This document shows, one piece after another, positions 46,723 through 56,674 of a stretch of 64,000 nt of DNA. The stretch covers positions 1-64,000 of the forward strand of contig WHVD01000118.1 in NCBI GenBank assembly GCA_015178975.1, in the 5' to 3' direction. The first letter of the stretch is position 1, and every line of letters starts with the position of its first letter. The notes beneath the pieces were generated by a model, which saw only the letters and a program-made list of their open reading frames with translations, was not told where the DNA came from and searched no databases. The DNA is from Hysterangium stoloniferum. Taxonomy: Eukaryota > Basidiomycota > Agaricomycetes > Hysterangiales > Hysterangiaceae. The translations under genes and the position numbers were made by a program.

Positions 46723-47764
46723 TCATATCTCCGTTTTCATCGTCCGCATACTGCTCCACAGACTGCCATGCTGCACATTTGCGGGGGACAGCGCAAGCGT
46801 GGTCCCCAGGCCCGACGGGTGCTGGTACGACTGGCGCGTCGTCGACGTGTGCGGGTGATGCGAGCCAGTATACGACGTGTGGTGCCAGTCGCACGCCTCC
46901 CCGCGAGAAATGGCCCGGCCCCCACCTCTGCGCCCGATCCGCCCCCCGCCGTACCGCTCGAGCTGGTCGTGGTGGTGCTCGGCGAGCCCCCAGGGCCCTG
47001 CGGGAAAAACGGCGCCGTCAGCGTCCCAAGCCCCAGCGTGCCGCCCCCACCCCCTCCGCCGCTACCGCCCCTACTCGCGTTCCCCGCACCACTGCCGCTC
47101 CCGCTGAGGCTGCCGTATCTGCTCCCGCCGTTCCCCGCGGCGCCGCTACCAAGCCCAGGCGGGAAGCCCCCAAAGTCCGCGCTCGAGCCGGTCTCGTCGG
47201 ACCAGTTCTGCGCGTGGTACGGGGGTGCGCGCCGCCGTGCGCGATCGGGTGCAGCGGCGCGAGGTGCAGCGTGTCGTAGGGCCCGTTCCCGTGTCCGTGT
47301 CCATCGCCGCCGCCGCCGTGCGGCCCGTGCCCGTGCCCATGTCCCTGTCCATGGTCGTGCGGCCCATACCCGTATCCTTGCGGCCCGTGGGGCCGGTGGC
47401 CGCCGTGCGTGTGCCCTAGCTTGGGGAAGGCGGGGTGCCATGTCGCGGCCGGGGGGAAGCGGTCGTCGGGGTCCGCGTGGACGGCGGGTCCGTTCAGCGC
47501 GAGCACGGCATCGGCGTAGTGGCTGCTGCTGGAGTAGTAGGCCGTGGCGAGCCCGTAGGGGAGGCGGTAGGGTGCGCCGTCGACGGGGGAGACGCTGCCG
47601 TACTCATCGGCGGGGAAGTCGTGCGGCGAGATGGAGGTGTTGTAGGGCGAGGCATCGGTGCGGCGCTTCTTGCAGCTGTTGTTGGAGCGGGGGCGGTAGA
47701 TGTATCGGGGTACTTGGAGTTGAAGTTTTCCTTCAACTTTTTTGGCTTGGTCGAGCTGCTTGCG
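46723..47764 (-). pseudogene. Captured HMG-box gene fragment, left copy
   Basis: On the minus strand, from the axis outward, a Lys-rich helix KPKKLKENFNSKYPD is followed, after a one-base frame change, by YIYRPRSNNSCKKRR. Together they are the end of a MATA/SOX-type HMG box, a DNA-bending domain of transcription factors. Next come SPHDFPADEYGSVSPVDG, a His/Gly-rich stretch, then in other frames NWSDETGSSADFGGFPPGLG, a Gly/Ser-rich stretch and ALSPANVQHGSLWSSM to a stop at 46,723-46,725. The segment is far more GC-rich than its surroundings. The first two-thirds of the HMG box and the gene's 5' end are missing here. At least three frame changes are shared with the right copy. Confidence 0.75.
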
Positions 47765-48246
47765 ACACTGCACAAAGTCGCAAAGTGTCACACAAAGTCG
47801 CAGAGTGTCACAAAAAGTCGCAAAGTGTCACACAAAGTCTCAAAGTGTCACAAAAAGTCGCACAAAGTCGCAAAGTGTCACACAAAGTCGCAAAGTGTCA
47901 CAAAAAGTCGCAAAGTCCCACAAAGTCACAAAATGTCACAAACAGTCTCAAACGCAAAAAGTCGCAAAGTGTCACAAAAAGTCGCATCCCACAAAGTCAC
48001 AAAATGTCACACCGACTTTTTGTGACACTTTGCGACTTTGTGTGACACTTTGCGTTTGAGACTGTTTGTGACATTTTGTGACTTTGTGGGACTTTGTGAC
48101 TTTTTGTGACACTTTGCGACTTTGTGTGACACTTTGCGACTTTGTGCGACTTTTTGTGACACTTTGAGACTTTGTGTGACACTTTGCGACTTTTTGTGAC
48201 ACTCTGCGACTTTGTGTGACACTTTGCGACTTTGTGCAGTGTCGCA
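47757..48246. repeat. Central motif array at the palindrome axis
   Basis: Units of CACAAAGTCGCAAAGTGT and CACAAAAAGTCGCAAAGTGT run to the centre and back in reverse. The core AAAGTCGCAAAG is shared with the subterminal arrays, so the captured gene is bracketed by the same motif on both sides. Confidence 0.85.
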
Positions 48247-49288
48247 AGCAGCTCGACCAAGCCAAAAAAGTTGAAGGAAAACTTCAACTCCAAGTACCCC
48301 GATACATCTACCGCCCCCGCTCCAACAACAGCTGCAAGAAGCGCCGCACCGATGCCTCGCCCTACAACACCTCCATCTCGCCGCACGACTTCCCCGCCGA
48401 TGAGTACGGCAGCGTCTCCCCCGTCGACGGCGCACCCTACCGCCTCCCCTACGGGCTCGCCACGGCCTACTACTCCAGCAGCAGCCACTACGCCGATGCC
48501 GTGCTCGCGCTGAACGGACCCGCCATCCACGCGGACCCCGACGACCACTTGCCCCCCGCCGCGACATGGCACCCCGCCTTCCCCAAGCTGGGGCACACGC
48601 ACGGCGGCCACCGGCCCCACTGGCCGCAAGGACACGGGTCTGGGCCGCACGACCATGGACAGGGACATGGGCACGGGCACGGGCCGCACGGCGGCGGCGG
48701 CGATGGACACGGACACGGGAACGGGCCCTAGGACACGCTGCACCCCGCGCCGCTGCACCCGATCGCGCACGGCGGCGCGCACCCCCGTACCACGCGCAGA
48801 ACTGGTCCGACGAGACCGGCTCGAGCGCGGACTTTGGGGGCTTCCCGCCTGGGCTTGGTAGCGGCGCCGCGGGAACGGCGGGAGCAGATACGGCAGCCTC
48901 AGCGGGAGCGGCAGTGGTGCGGGGAACGCGAGTAGGGGCGGCAGCGGCAGCGGCGGAGGGGGTGGGGGCGGCACGCTGGGGCTTGGGACGCTGACGGCGC
49001 CGTTTTTCCCGCAGGGCCCTGGGGGCTCGCCGAGCACCACCACGACCAGCTCGAGCGGTGCGGCGGGGGGCGGATCGGGCGCGGAGGTGGGGCCGGGCCA
49101 TTTCTCGCGGGGAGGCGTGCGACTCGCACCACACATCGTATACTGGCTCGCATCACCCGCACACGTCGACGACGCGCCAGTCGTACCAGCACCCGTCGGG
49201 CCTGGGGACCACGCTTGCGCTGTCCCCCGCAAATGTGCAGCATGGCAGTCTGTGGAGCAGTATGCGGACGATGAAAACGGAGATATGA
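48247..49288 (+). pseudogene. Captured HMG-box gene fragment, right copy
   Basis: Inverted partner of 46,723-47,764 with the same frame changes (near 48,290, 48,785 and 49,095) and the same stop (49,286-49,288). It also has its own nonsense change at 48,729. The C-terminal part reads SYTGSHHPHTSTTRQSYQHP then LALSPANVQHGSLWSSMRTM. Transcribed through the axis, the two copies would form a long hairpin RNA matching the parent gene. Confidence 0.75.
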
Positions 49289-49540
49289 ATAGGATGGATG
49301 AGTGATCACGTTTCGCCATCGTCTCCTCTGGCCGGCTCCCTTTGGTTATCCCCCCCCCACTTCTATTGCTATCTTCTCCAGCTAGACTTGGAGTTGGATT
49401 CCCTTTTTCTTGCTCAGCATATTATATCACACCATCATGCCCACAGCACCTCTCCCCGCCTTGTCACCCCGCCCCAGCCAGCACTGCGCCAGCTTTCAAG
49501 ATTTATACAAGTAAAAAGTATATTCTACTTAATATACCCA

Positions 49541-49738
49541 ATGTCTCGTTTATATCCTGTGCCTGATGATACTGGTATCGATACTCAACTACCTGTACCT
49601 ACCCACCATCACCCCAGCCTGCCCCCTGCCGCTGCCGCCATCTTGGATACTGCCTGCCCCAAGCCCCATTTTCTTGTTCCATGCCATCATCCCCCAGCTT
49701 CAAATTCACATGTGATGTGTACCTCCTACTGTATATCA
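49541..49738 (+). pseudogene. Second captured coding segment, right copy
   Basis: An ATG at 49,541 starts MSRLYPVPDDTGIDTQLPVP, then THHHPSLPPAAAAILDTACP, and the frame stays open to a CAG-GTTTGC boundary near 49,738. The left arm has MSHLYPALDDTGIDTQLPVP in the mirror position (46,273-46,470). Preserved frame in both suggests it was coding. It could be exon 1 of the HMG gene in permuted order, or a neighbouring gene. Confidence 0.4.
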
Positions 49739-49916
49739 GGTTTGCTGTGGCTTCTTTTTAACATAGATTATCTATATAATTGACAGTGATGTGTTTTTTT
49801 CCTCCCTTTGTCCATGTGCTGTGTGTGTAGTGTATCATTGTTTGTGGTCATAGAGAAAAGAGGATAATAGAAATTTTGGAGGCTTTTTACATAGATTATT
49901 ATTGTGTGAAGACACT

Positions 49917-50595
49917 GTGCTATGATTTGTGACACTTTTGCGACTTTTTGCAACACGACTTTTTGCGATACTTTGCGACTTTGTGCGACACTTTGTGACT
50001 TTATGCGACTTTGTGACTTTGTGACACTTTGCGACTTTGTGCGACTTTGCAACTTTTCAAAGAGTCACAAAGAGTAAGTCGCAAAGAGTCCAAAAAAGTC
50101 GCAAAGAATCTAAAAGAGTCGCAAAGAATCTAAAAGAGTCGCAAAGAATCTAAAAGAGTCGCAAAGAATCTAAAAGAGTCGCAAAGAATCTAAAAGAGTC
50201 GCAAAGAATCTAAAAGAGTCGCAAAGAATCTAAAAGAGTCGCAAAGAATCTAAAAGAGTCGCAAAGAATCTAAAAGAGTCGCAAAGAATCTAAAAGAGTC
50301 GCAAAGAATCTAAAAGAGTCGCAAAGAATCTAAAAGAGTCGCAAAGAATCTAAAAGAGTCAAAAAGAGTCTATAACAGTCGTAACAAGTCTATAAGAGTC
50401 ACAAAGAGTCTAAAAGAGTCACAAAGAGTCTAAAAGAGTCACAAAGAGTCCAAAAGAGTCACAAAAAAGTCACAAAAAGTCCAAAAGAGTCGCAAAAAGT
50501 CCAAAAGAGTCACAAACAGTCTATCAGAGTCGCAAACAGTCGCAAATAATCACAAAGAGTCTAGAATAGTCGCAAAAAGTCTAAAAGAGTCGCAC
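49917..50595. repeat. Subterminal motif array, right
   Basis: Mirror of the left array but about 320 bp longer. It contains the perfect 20-bp tandem block at 50,101-50,360 plus degenerate GTCACAAAGAGTCTAAAAGA units on both sides. Confidence 0.85.
50101..50360 (+). repeat. 20-bp tandem repeat, 13 perfect units
   Basis: GCAAAGAATCTAAAAGAGTC is repeated 13 times without a mismatch. The left arm has only about three imperfect units at the mirror position (near 45,905-45,965), so this expansion is recent. Confidence 0.95.
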
Positions 50596-51374
50596 TCTAG
50601 CCTCCTGAAAACTTGCAAATCACATTGAATATTCCCAAACACTTGCCAATTATAATGAATCACACTGTATCTTTTCAAATATTTGCGAATCGCACTGAAT
50701 CACACTGTATCCTTTCGAATATTTGCGAATCATGCTGAATTGCAAAACATCGGTTCAGGGTTTCTCACCTTAAAAAACCTCTAAGAAACTCATGGAAAAT
50801 CATCAATTTCTTCATGATTTCACAAACAGATTTTTTGAATTTCCATAGTGTTTATGACCAAGGAAAATTTTGTTGAAATATATGATTATTCAATGATTTT
50901 ATGTATAATTAAATTGTAAATTTCATCATGGTTTTCCCATTGACAAAACATTAAAAAAACTTTGTCTTGGCTCAAGATTTTTTCAGGCAGAAAACCATAG
51001 TTTTCACTGAATTCCCTCAGGGGCAAAATTAAGTAGAAATATGTGGTTTTCAATTGATTTCTCTAGGTACATTATTACAGTTTTCATAGGATTTTGTTAG
51101 GTGGAAAAATCCTAACAAAATACAGGGTTTTCTAAGAGTTTTCTTATTCAGAAAATCCATAAAGAATAGGCTATTTCCAACATTATTTCCTCATAATTTC
51201 CTGATGCAAATTTTTAGAATTTTCAGATCCAATTTTTGGCCTCAGAAAAACCTACTAAAACTCAGAATTTTCAAAGAGTTTTTCAATTCACAAAACACTT
51301 AGAAATTTTGGCCAAATAACAAGATTTTCTGAAGGTTTTCCAACTCCAAAAATCTTGGGATGCCTCCAGTGTCA

Positions 51375-51492
51375 TGAACTGTGGGAGAGGGTGGTGTGGG
51401 AAGAGATTCCAAAGGAGAAGTATCAGAAGCTTATTGAGAGTATGCATAGAAGACTTGCAGCAGTGATTAGAGCAAAGGGGGGCCATACTAAA
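51375..51492 (+). pseudogene. Tc1 transposase, C-terminus beyond the palindrome
   Basis: The frame continues with ELWERVVWEEIPKEKYQKLI, then ESMHRRLAAVIRAKGGHTKC, the usual end of Tc1 transposases (SM-RR, GGHTKY-like). With one TCA copy removed it joins 44,962 in frame. Confidence 0.9.
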
Positions 51493-51739
51493 TGCCAATT
51501 TCTTGTAATAATAGTCTCAAAATAGTGTGCAACAAAACCCTTACAATCAGCTATTGGTTTGTGTGTGATGTGGACTTACCAAATAAGGACATGGTGCCTT
51601 GTGGCTATGCATTTCTGGAAGCTATGATGTTGAAGTATATTACATAATATTTTCAGTAATTTACAGAATTTATTTCTGGAGGAATAGCCATGTCTTTCAA
51701 AAAGTGCAAAACATTGTAAGGATTTTGTTGCCTACTGTA

Positions 51740-51956
51740 TCTGTGGATATTCTGACATCATGGTTCCCCTTACCTGTCTTACGCATAAGGATATTCTGTT
51801 GAATTTTAATGATAAGTGTCAAAAAGCTTTCAATCTTTTAAAAAATTCTTTTTCATCAGCTTCTACATATTCTGTCACATTGGAAACTGGACTTCCCACT
51901 CATTGTCAAAACGGATGCCTCAGACTATACACTTGGAGCCATTTTGTCTATCCAGG
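51740..51956 (+). pseudogene. Gypsy B reverse transcriptase end, start of RNase H
   Basis: The frame continues from 43,779 after removal of the Tc1 element: CGYSDIMVPLTCLTHKD, then NDKCQKAFNLLKNSF. After a shift, VKTDASDYTLGAILSIQ carries the RNase H catalytic Asp (TDAS). It stops at the solo LTR insertion at 51,957. Confidence 0.85.
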
Positions 51957-52161
51957 TGTGAAGAGTGGTGGAAGTTCTAACCGTTCTATATACGAAGAAT
52001 ATTGACTGTTTAGGTATGACATGACGATGTTTGACTCTCTAAGTCTAATACAGACTAAACGCATATTCACTATCTAGTTCAATACAGTTGAGAGGATTAG
52101 CTGTCTTAAGTAGAATAGATACATAGCTAAGACAAATGAAAGAGAATCGACTTTGCGATAC

Positions 52162-52975
52162 TGTTATGACCAGAAATCCCGCCAGACTCCGGGCACCAAC
52201 TTATATGTACCCACACCCTGTATGCACCCATTATCAGTTCACCGGAATTCCCACTGGACTCTGTACATCAGACTTGTCTATGTTCGTATTTGTTACGTTG
52301 TGTTTCAGTCACCGGAATACTCACCAGACTCTGTCTCTGTCTAATTCTGACATCGTCCTGCGTGTCAGTCACCAGACCCCACGCAGAATACCTGTCTTCC
52401 CTCTAACCAAGCCCAGTTCCCATTTTAGTCAAATGACCTGTCACGATTCGGACTCCGCTCCCGCTCCATTTCCCGTTATGGTTTATGATTTGTCACTATT
52501 TGGACTCCACTCTGTTCTGTCCCATTCCTACCACCAATTTGGTGTTTACTATGCCCGTTTTATGTTTTGCTCATTTCATTTCATTATTACTGGATTCAGT
52601 ATGACATTTACTCCACGGTCTATTTAAACTGGCAGATGTTGTACATACAATCCAGTCAGAAAATCGGCTTAGATTCCCCCCAGTAATCTAATACATTTTC
52701 TGCTCTAAAACCCTACTTGATTCACACCACTCGCACTAGTCAGAGCCCACAGGCTCTGGTGCATCTATCTCTCTCACCAATCTCGACTCACGACCCACAA
52801 CCTCCAACTTACGACTCATGACCCACGACCCCCACCCGGACTCCCCGGGATTCCCATCTGCCTGTCTGAAATTGGATGGCACAATCTAGCAAGGGTGCAG
52901 CCTATAAGCTGAAGCCAAGTCCTACCGGATATTCCGTGGGTTTCACCAGAGACCCGCCCTGTACATATCCTAACA
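52162..52975 (+). mobile_element. Solo gypsy LTR, near-TSD GATAC/CATAC
   Basis: 814 bp, TGTTATGACCAG to ATATCCTAACA, the 35,968 family. GATAC precedes and CATAC follows, one mismatch. AGTCAGAAAAT and the island (52,904-52,922) are conserved although many CpG sites have decayed. Confidence 0.85.
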
Positions 52976-53188
52976 CATACGATTCTGAGCGATTGCTCAA
53001 GTGTTTTAAGGAAATAACGAGGGAGTCGAATAACCAGAATAGCATGGATATAGTCTGCATGGATCAAGATAATGGTTCAAGTTTCGACTAGTGTAGTTCG
53101 AAACTGTGATGGCACTGGTAGTGAAGGCCTATCTGTGACGGTCGAGATGATAGCCCAATCACAACTTGCAGGACACTAAGTGGGTGTC

Positions 53189-55662
53189 TGTCAGGAACCA
53201 GAAAACCCGCCGGCCTCCGGGACCCCGGGACCTGTCCTACATGCTCCCGACCCTCTATATTGTATAGTAACAACTGGAGTTCATGCCAGAGCCTGCATGT
53301 CAACTTGTTTATGCCTGACTCTCTGTACACACCCCACCTGTCTGCACCTAACCCTCTATGTCTCATACACCAGTCCTTGGACTCCACTGGACTCCGGACT
53401 CCACCCTATATACACCTGACACTGTGTCTTATGTACCAGTCACTGGACTCCAACCAGACTCCTGGAACCCCTCTAACAGAGCATAGAACCCCACTCCTGT
53501 TATGATCTGTCTCTACATCTCACACACCAGTCATCGGAAAACCCACCGGACTCCACCGGACCTCCTGCACATCAAACCTGTCTATACCCGACACTATCTT
53601 GTGCACCAAGTCACTGGACTCTGACCGGACTTCCGGAACCCCTCTAACTGAGCCCCGTTCCAGTTATGGTTAAATGCCCTGTCATGTTTTGGACCACTCC
53701 CGTTCTGTTCCGTCCCTAATTCCCAGTTTAGTATTTACTTGTTTCATACTATGTTTAATAGTTCTGCCTCTCTTAATAGCAGATTTGGTATTATTACATT
53801 TCACAGTCTATATAAGTCTGCTATATTCATGTACTTAGAATCCAGTTTCAATCTCGAACAAGTTTTCCCTCGAACAGGTTACACCCCTGACCCAGTCTCT
53901 GCTCCAGTCCCTACTCCTCTTGTCTGTCTGCACGCTCGATTCCTGGAACTCCCACGGGAACTCCAGAATCTATATCTCCTTGTATGCATTCTGTCAGCTT
54001 GAAATATGGACACCCGAATGAGTGTACAAGGGTGCTGTAAGTTCATTACTAGGAAAAGACCTAATAACCTGCATGCAACGGTCAAGTCTTTATGACGGTC
54101 ACTGACACAGTCGTTCTTGAAACCAGTCTATAACCAAACACACTCGGAGCGAGAGGCTAGAGATCGGACCTTGGATGACGTAAATGAAGATGAATACAAA
54201 AGGCTGATGTAAGCCCAATGTCGAGGAGTATAGAACTTCAACAATAAGAGACACCACAGTATCCCTTACTGGCCGTAGGAGTGAGACTGAGAGTAAGACT
54301 TAAGAGATTGTCCTTAAGAATGAGCTTCGAAATGAGATACAACAAAATTGCTTGTTCAATAGTGGGCAAAGGAGAGGCCCTTATATACATGAGAGAGCAC
54401 AGGTCAAATCAAACATCTACAAACAACGACACAATAACGATGCGATATGGTGTGAGTCATCTCTGAGTCATCACAATAGGAGTGTTAGTAAAGCTGTGAA
54501 CAATAATAGGGGGAGGCTGTGCTGAACAATAAGAGAATGACAAACAAAAGATGACATCAGACATGTGATACAGATAAACGGGGAACACAATAGAACAATA
54601 GGGGAAGTGAGTCAGACAATAGGGATGATGGAGTAATAGAAGTGATGGCTGATGAAACATCGATGATATGAGTCAGAAACACAAGAATCCCATGATAATG
54701 TGTCACCCACAAATGCTATGCTTGATTTCAAAATTTTGACAATATTACCAATTGATGAACCGAGATTGGACGTATTGTGTTCCTAGTTTTGCAGTATAAG
54801 GAGGGGACACAATCAATCACCATTTTAGAACCAGGTGGTGAGTAGGCTCCACAACCATGCAAGGAACACGAATCGATGACGACCTCGACGAGGTTCTACT
54901 TGACTTCCCTCTGGAACCGGGGTCCTGAATAACTTGGGTCCTCTGTGATCTCCTATTGGAGTGAACATTGCCATGTAATAGATTCCCGATGACGGTGGGG
55001 AACAGTCCTGCTGGAACACTCGATCGAATTGATAGTGGAGGATTTCAGAGGAGCCATCATAGTGTTCTATATGAATGAAGACAAGATCGTCTGGAGCATA
55101 TGGGAGTCGAATACCTTGTCGACGGAGGAAATGAGGGTATTTCTTGGAGGAGCATGAGTGGGCTGGTAGGGGCTTGGAAATGATGTCTGAGGATGAAGAG
55201 AAGTGAGATGTTATTGGCTGGAGTTCTATTTGGGAGTGAAGAGTCAGTTTTGAGTAGGAACTGAGGGTTACTTTGGAGGATGATGCAGCATTGAACATGA
55301 TGGAGTTTTGGTTGTCTGTTTGATGAAACTGATTTGGCTGTGTAGAAGTTGTCTTGAGTGCCAAAGTATATATAAGAATTCGTGCTGTGACGTGACTTGA
55401 AACTATAGCCATATTAGTCTCTTTCCGATTGAACTCTCTACAGCGCAGCCTATAAGCTGAAGCCAAGTCCAGCTCAGCCCATACCATACCTTTCTGGTAA
55501 TTATTCTGATACCACCTTCCCTTGTCCTAATATCCCTGGAACTTTCCCTGGACTTATTGCCCGGGGACTCCATGGGACATTCCCTGGAAGAAAGTGTGTG
55601 TTCAGAATAATTACTGGAAACCTCCGTGGGACTATCAGTGGAGCTTTGTTCGGAACTTAACA
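53189..55662 (+). mobile_element. LTR element or solo LTR with unknown insert, TSD GTGTC
   Basis: Starts TGTCAGGAACCAG and ends CGGAACTTAACA; GTGTC flanks it (53,184-53,188; 55,663-55,667). The first 0.8 kb has a TATATAA box near 53,810. The last 0.2 kb has the island at 55,452-55,470. Between about 54,000 and 55,430 lies sequence of unknown origin, so a further insertion is likely. Confidence 0.75.
54000..55430 (-). other. Unidentified insert with a minus-strand open frame
   Basis: The minus strand has an open frame of up to 220 codons (54,825-55,487) with a natural ATG near 55,299 (MFNAASSSKVTLSSY). It includes KKYPHFLRRQGIRLPYAPDD and DGSSEILHYQFDRVFQQD. The last part of that open frame toward 55,487 is LTR sequence read backwards. 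I do not recognise it. The rest (54,000-54,800) has no gene. Confidence 0.35.
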
Positions 55663-55892
55663 GTGTCTGGGCAAGTTATGGGGTAAAAAGTGTCTGAGTT
55701 CTAACTATAGGTGCTAGAATACATTGGTCTGGCACATATGCACCCACAATAGTCTATGTACTGAATGCATAGGTCATCAAACTAAATATATGCATATAAT
55801 AAAATAGAGAGAGAAATAGAAATAATAATAGAAATATAGTGTGGGCTTGTCCAGACTATATTTCAGAGTATATTTCATGGTACCTCTCACAC

Positions 55893-56674
55893 CAGGACTC
55901 CGACAGAGAAGTCCACCCCATGGCTTTTCTGTCCCGGACTTTCACTGGAGCAGAGCTCAATTATGATGTTCATGATAAGGAACTCCTGGCAATTTTTTCA
56001 GCTTTCAAAATGTGGCGACACTATTTGGAAGGCTCAGGAATTCCTGATTGATGTTGTAACAGATCACAAACACCTGGAATACTTTTCTACTATGAAACGT
56101 TTGACCCACTGGCAAGCCCACTGGTCTGAATACCTATCCACTTTCAATATGATCATCTGCTTTCAACCTGGCCATCTTGGCAGCAAACCCTACACTTTAA
56201 CTAGATGATGGGACATCTATCCTAAAGAGGGGAGCAACGACTATACCATGGTAAACCCACACAACCTGAAACCTATTTTCACAAATCAGCAACTTACCGC
56301 ATCAGTCTGTGCAACTTTCCTCATCCATCCCATTGTCCATGGAATTATCATTATGAATATTGAAAAGTTACATCAAGATATTCTATCGGCAATTCCACTA
56401 GACCTGATAACTACTGCACACCTTGACAATCCTGTGGACCCCGGTCAACCCCAGTAGTCTCTCGACCAGCATGGTTTCATTAGACTTGATAATCACATCT
56501 ATGTACCAGACTCCGATAGCCTCCACCTCAGGATCCTTCAGTACAAACATGACCATCCACTCTCGGGACATTTCAGGTTCAACATGACTCTATCATTAAT
56601 AAGAAGAGAGTACACTTGGCCTGGACTCCAAGGATTTGTTAAGCACTATTGTAAATCTTACATTACTTGTCCAC
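55893..56674 (+). pseudogene. Gypsy B RNase H end and linker to integrase
   Basis: HPMAFLSRTFTGAELNYDVH and DKELLAIFSAFKMWRHYLEG, then after a shift VVTDHKHLEYFSTMKRLTHW (RNase H), then TMVNPHNLKPIFTNQQLTAS, IEKLHQDILS, and HHPLSGHF-like zinc region ending REYTWPGLQGFVKHYCKSYI. It stops at the LTR at 56,675. Confidence 0.85.

Larger units (their letters stand above)
44963..48005 (+). repeat. Left arm of the palindrome
   Basis: About 3.0 kb. Symmetry with the right arm holds from the CACTG tip to about 47,957 (CAAACGCAAA). The centre lies near 48,005, with an unpaired stretch of roughly 100 bp. Differences from the right arm are scattered single bases plus array length. Confidence 0.85.
44963..51371. 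mobile_element. CACTG-ended palindromic transposon (CACTA/EnSpm-like), 6,409 bp, TSD TCA
   Basis: Both ends read CACTGGAGGCA inward; TCA flanks it (44,960-44,962; 51,372-51,374). CACTA/CACTG ends, a 3-bp duplication and short subterminal repeat arrays are the hallmarks of CACTA (CMC) transposons. The two halves are near-perfect inverted copies, with coordinates summing to about 96,334 at the tips and about 96,011 near the middle. The difference is mostly a longer repeat array in the right half. Each half: terminus, AT-rich 0.7-kb segment, motif array, 0.6-kb segment, captured GC-rich gene fragment, central array. There is no transposase, so it must have been mobilised in trans. Confidence 0.85.
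48006..51371 (-). repeat. Right arm of the palindrome
   Basis: About 3.3 kb, the reverse complement of the left arm. It is longer because of the 13-unit array at 50,101-50,360. It carries a Tyr to stop change (TAC to TAG at 48,729-48,731) in the captured gene where the left arm keeps Tyr. Confidence 0.85.
43782..51737 (+). mobile_element. Tc1/mariner element (7,956 bp with its nested insert), TA duplication
   Basis: Flanked by TA (43,780-43,781; 51,738-51,739). Terminal repeats of about 215 bp (43,782-43,996 and 51,523-51,737) start CAGTAGGCAACAAAA. Each repeat ends inside with an inverted copy of its tip (GCAACAAAACCC). Without the 6,409-bp palindrome and its TCA copy the element is 1,544 bp, a normal Tc1 size. 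Removing it rejoins the gypsy frame as QWFICGYSDI. Confidence 0.95.
51957..55891 (+). mobile_element. Solo LTR in gypsy B with two further insertions, TSD CCAGG
   Basis: Starts TGTGAAGAGTGG and ends CCTCTCACA; CCAGG flanks it (51,952-51,956; 55,892-55,896). Its own sequence is the sum of three pieces (51,957-52,161; 52,976-53,188; 55,668-55,891), about 642 bp. Removing everything rejoins gypsy B as LSIQDSDREV. Inserts at 52,162-52,975 and 53,189-55,662 are annotated separately. Confidence 0.85.

Noticed and set aside
46702-48045. Long open frames (up to 447 codons) across the palindrome
   Set aside because: Most are GC-rich shadow frames of the captured gene or translations of the simple-sequence array (KSQSVTKS-type), mirrored on both strands. 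Only the frames with HMG-box words look like real protein.
47757-48246. Possible CRISPR array
   Set aside because: The repeats are contiguous short units without unique spacers, and the window is eukaryotic in every other respect.
54825-55487. A 220-codon gene starting at 55,487
   Set aside because: The first codons are reversed LTR sequence containing the conserved island. If a gene exists it starts at the internal ATG near 55,299.
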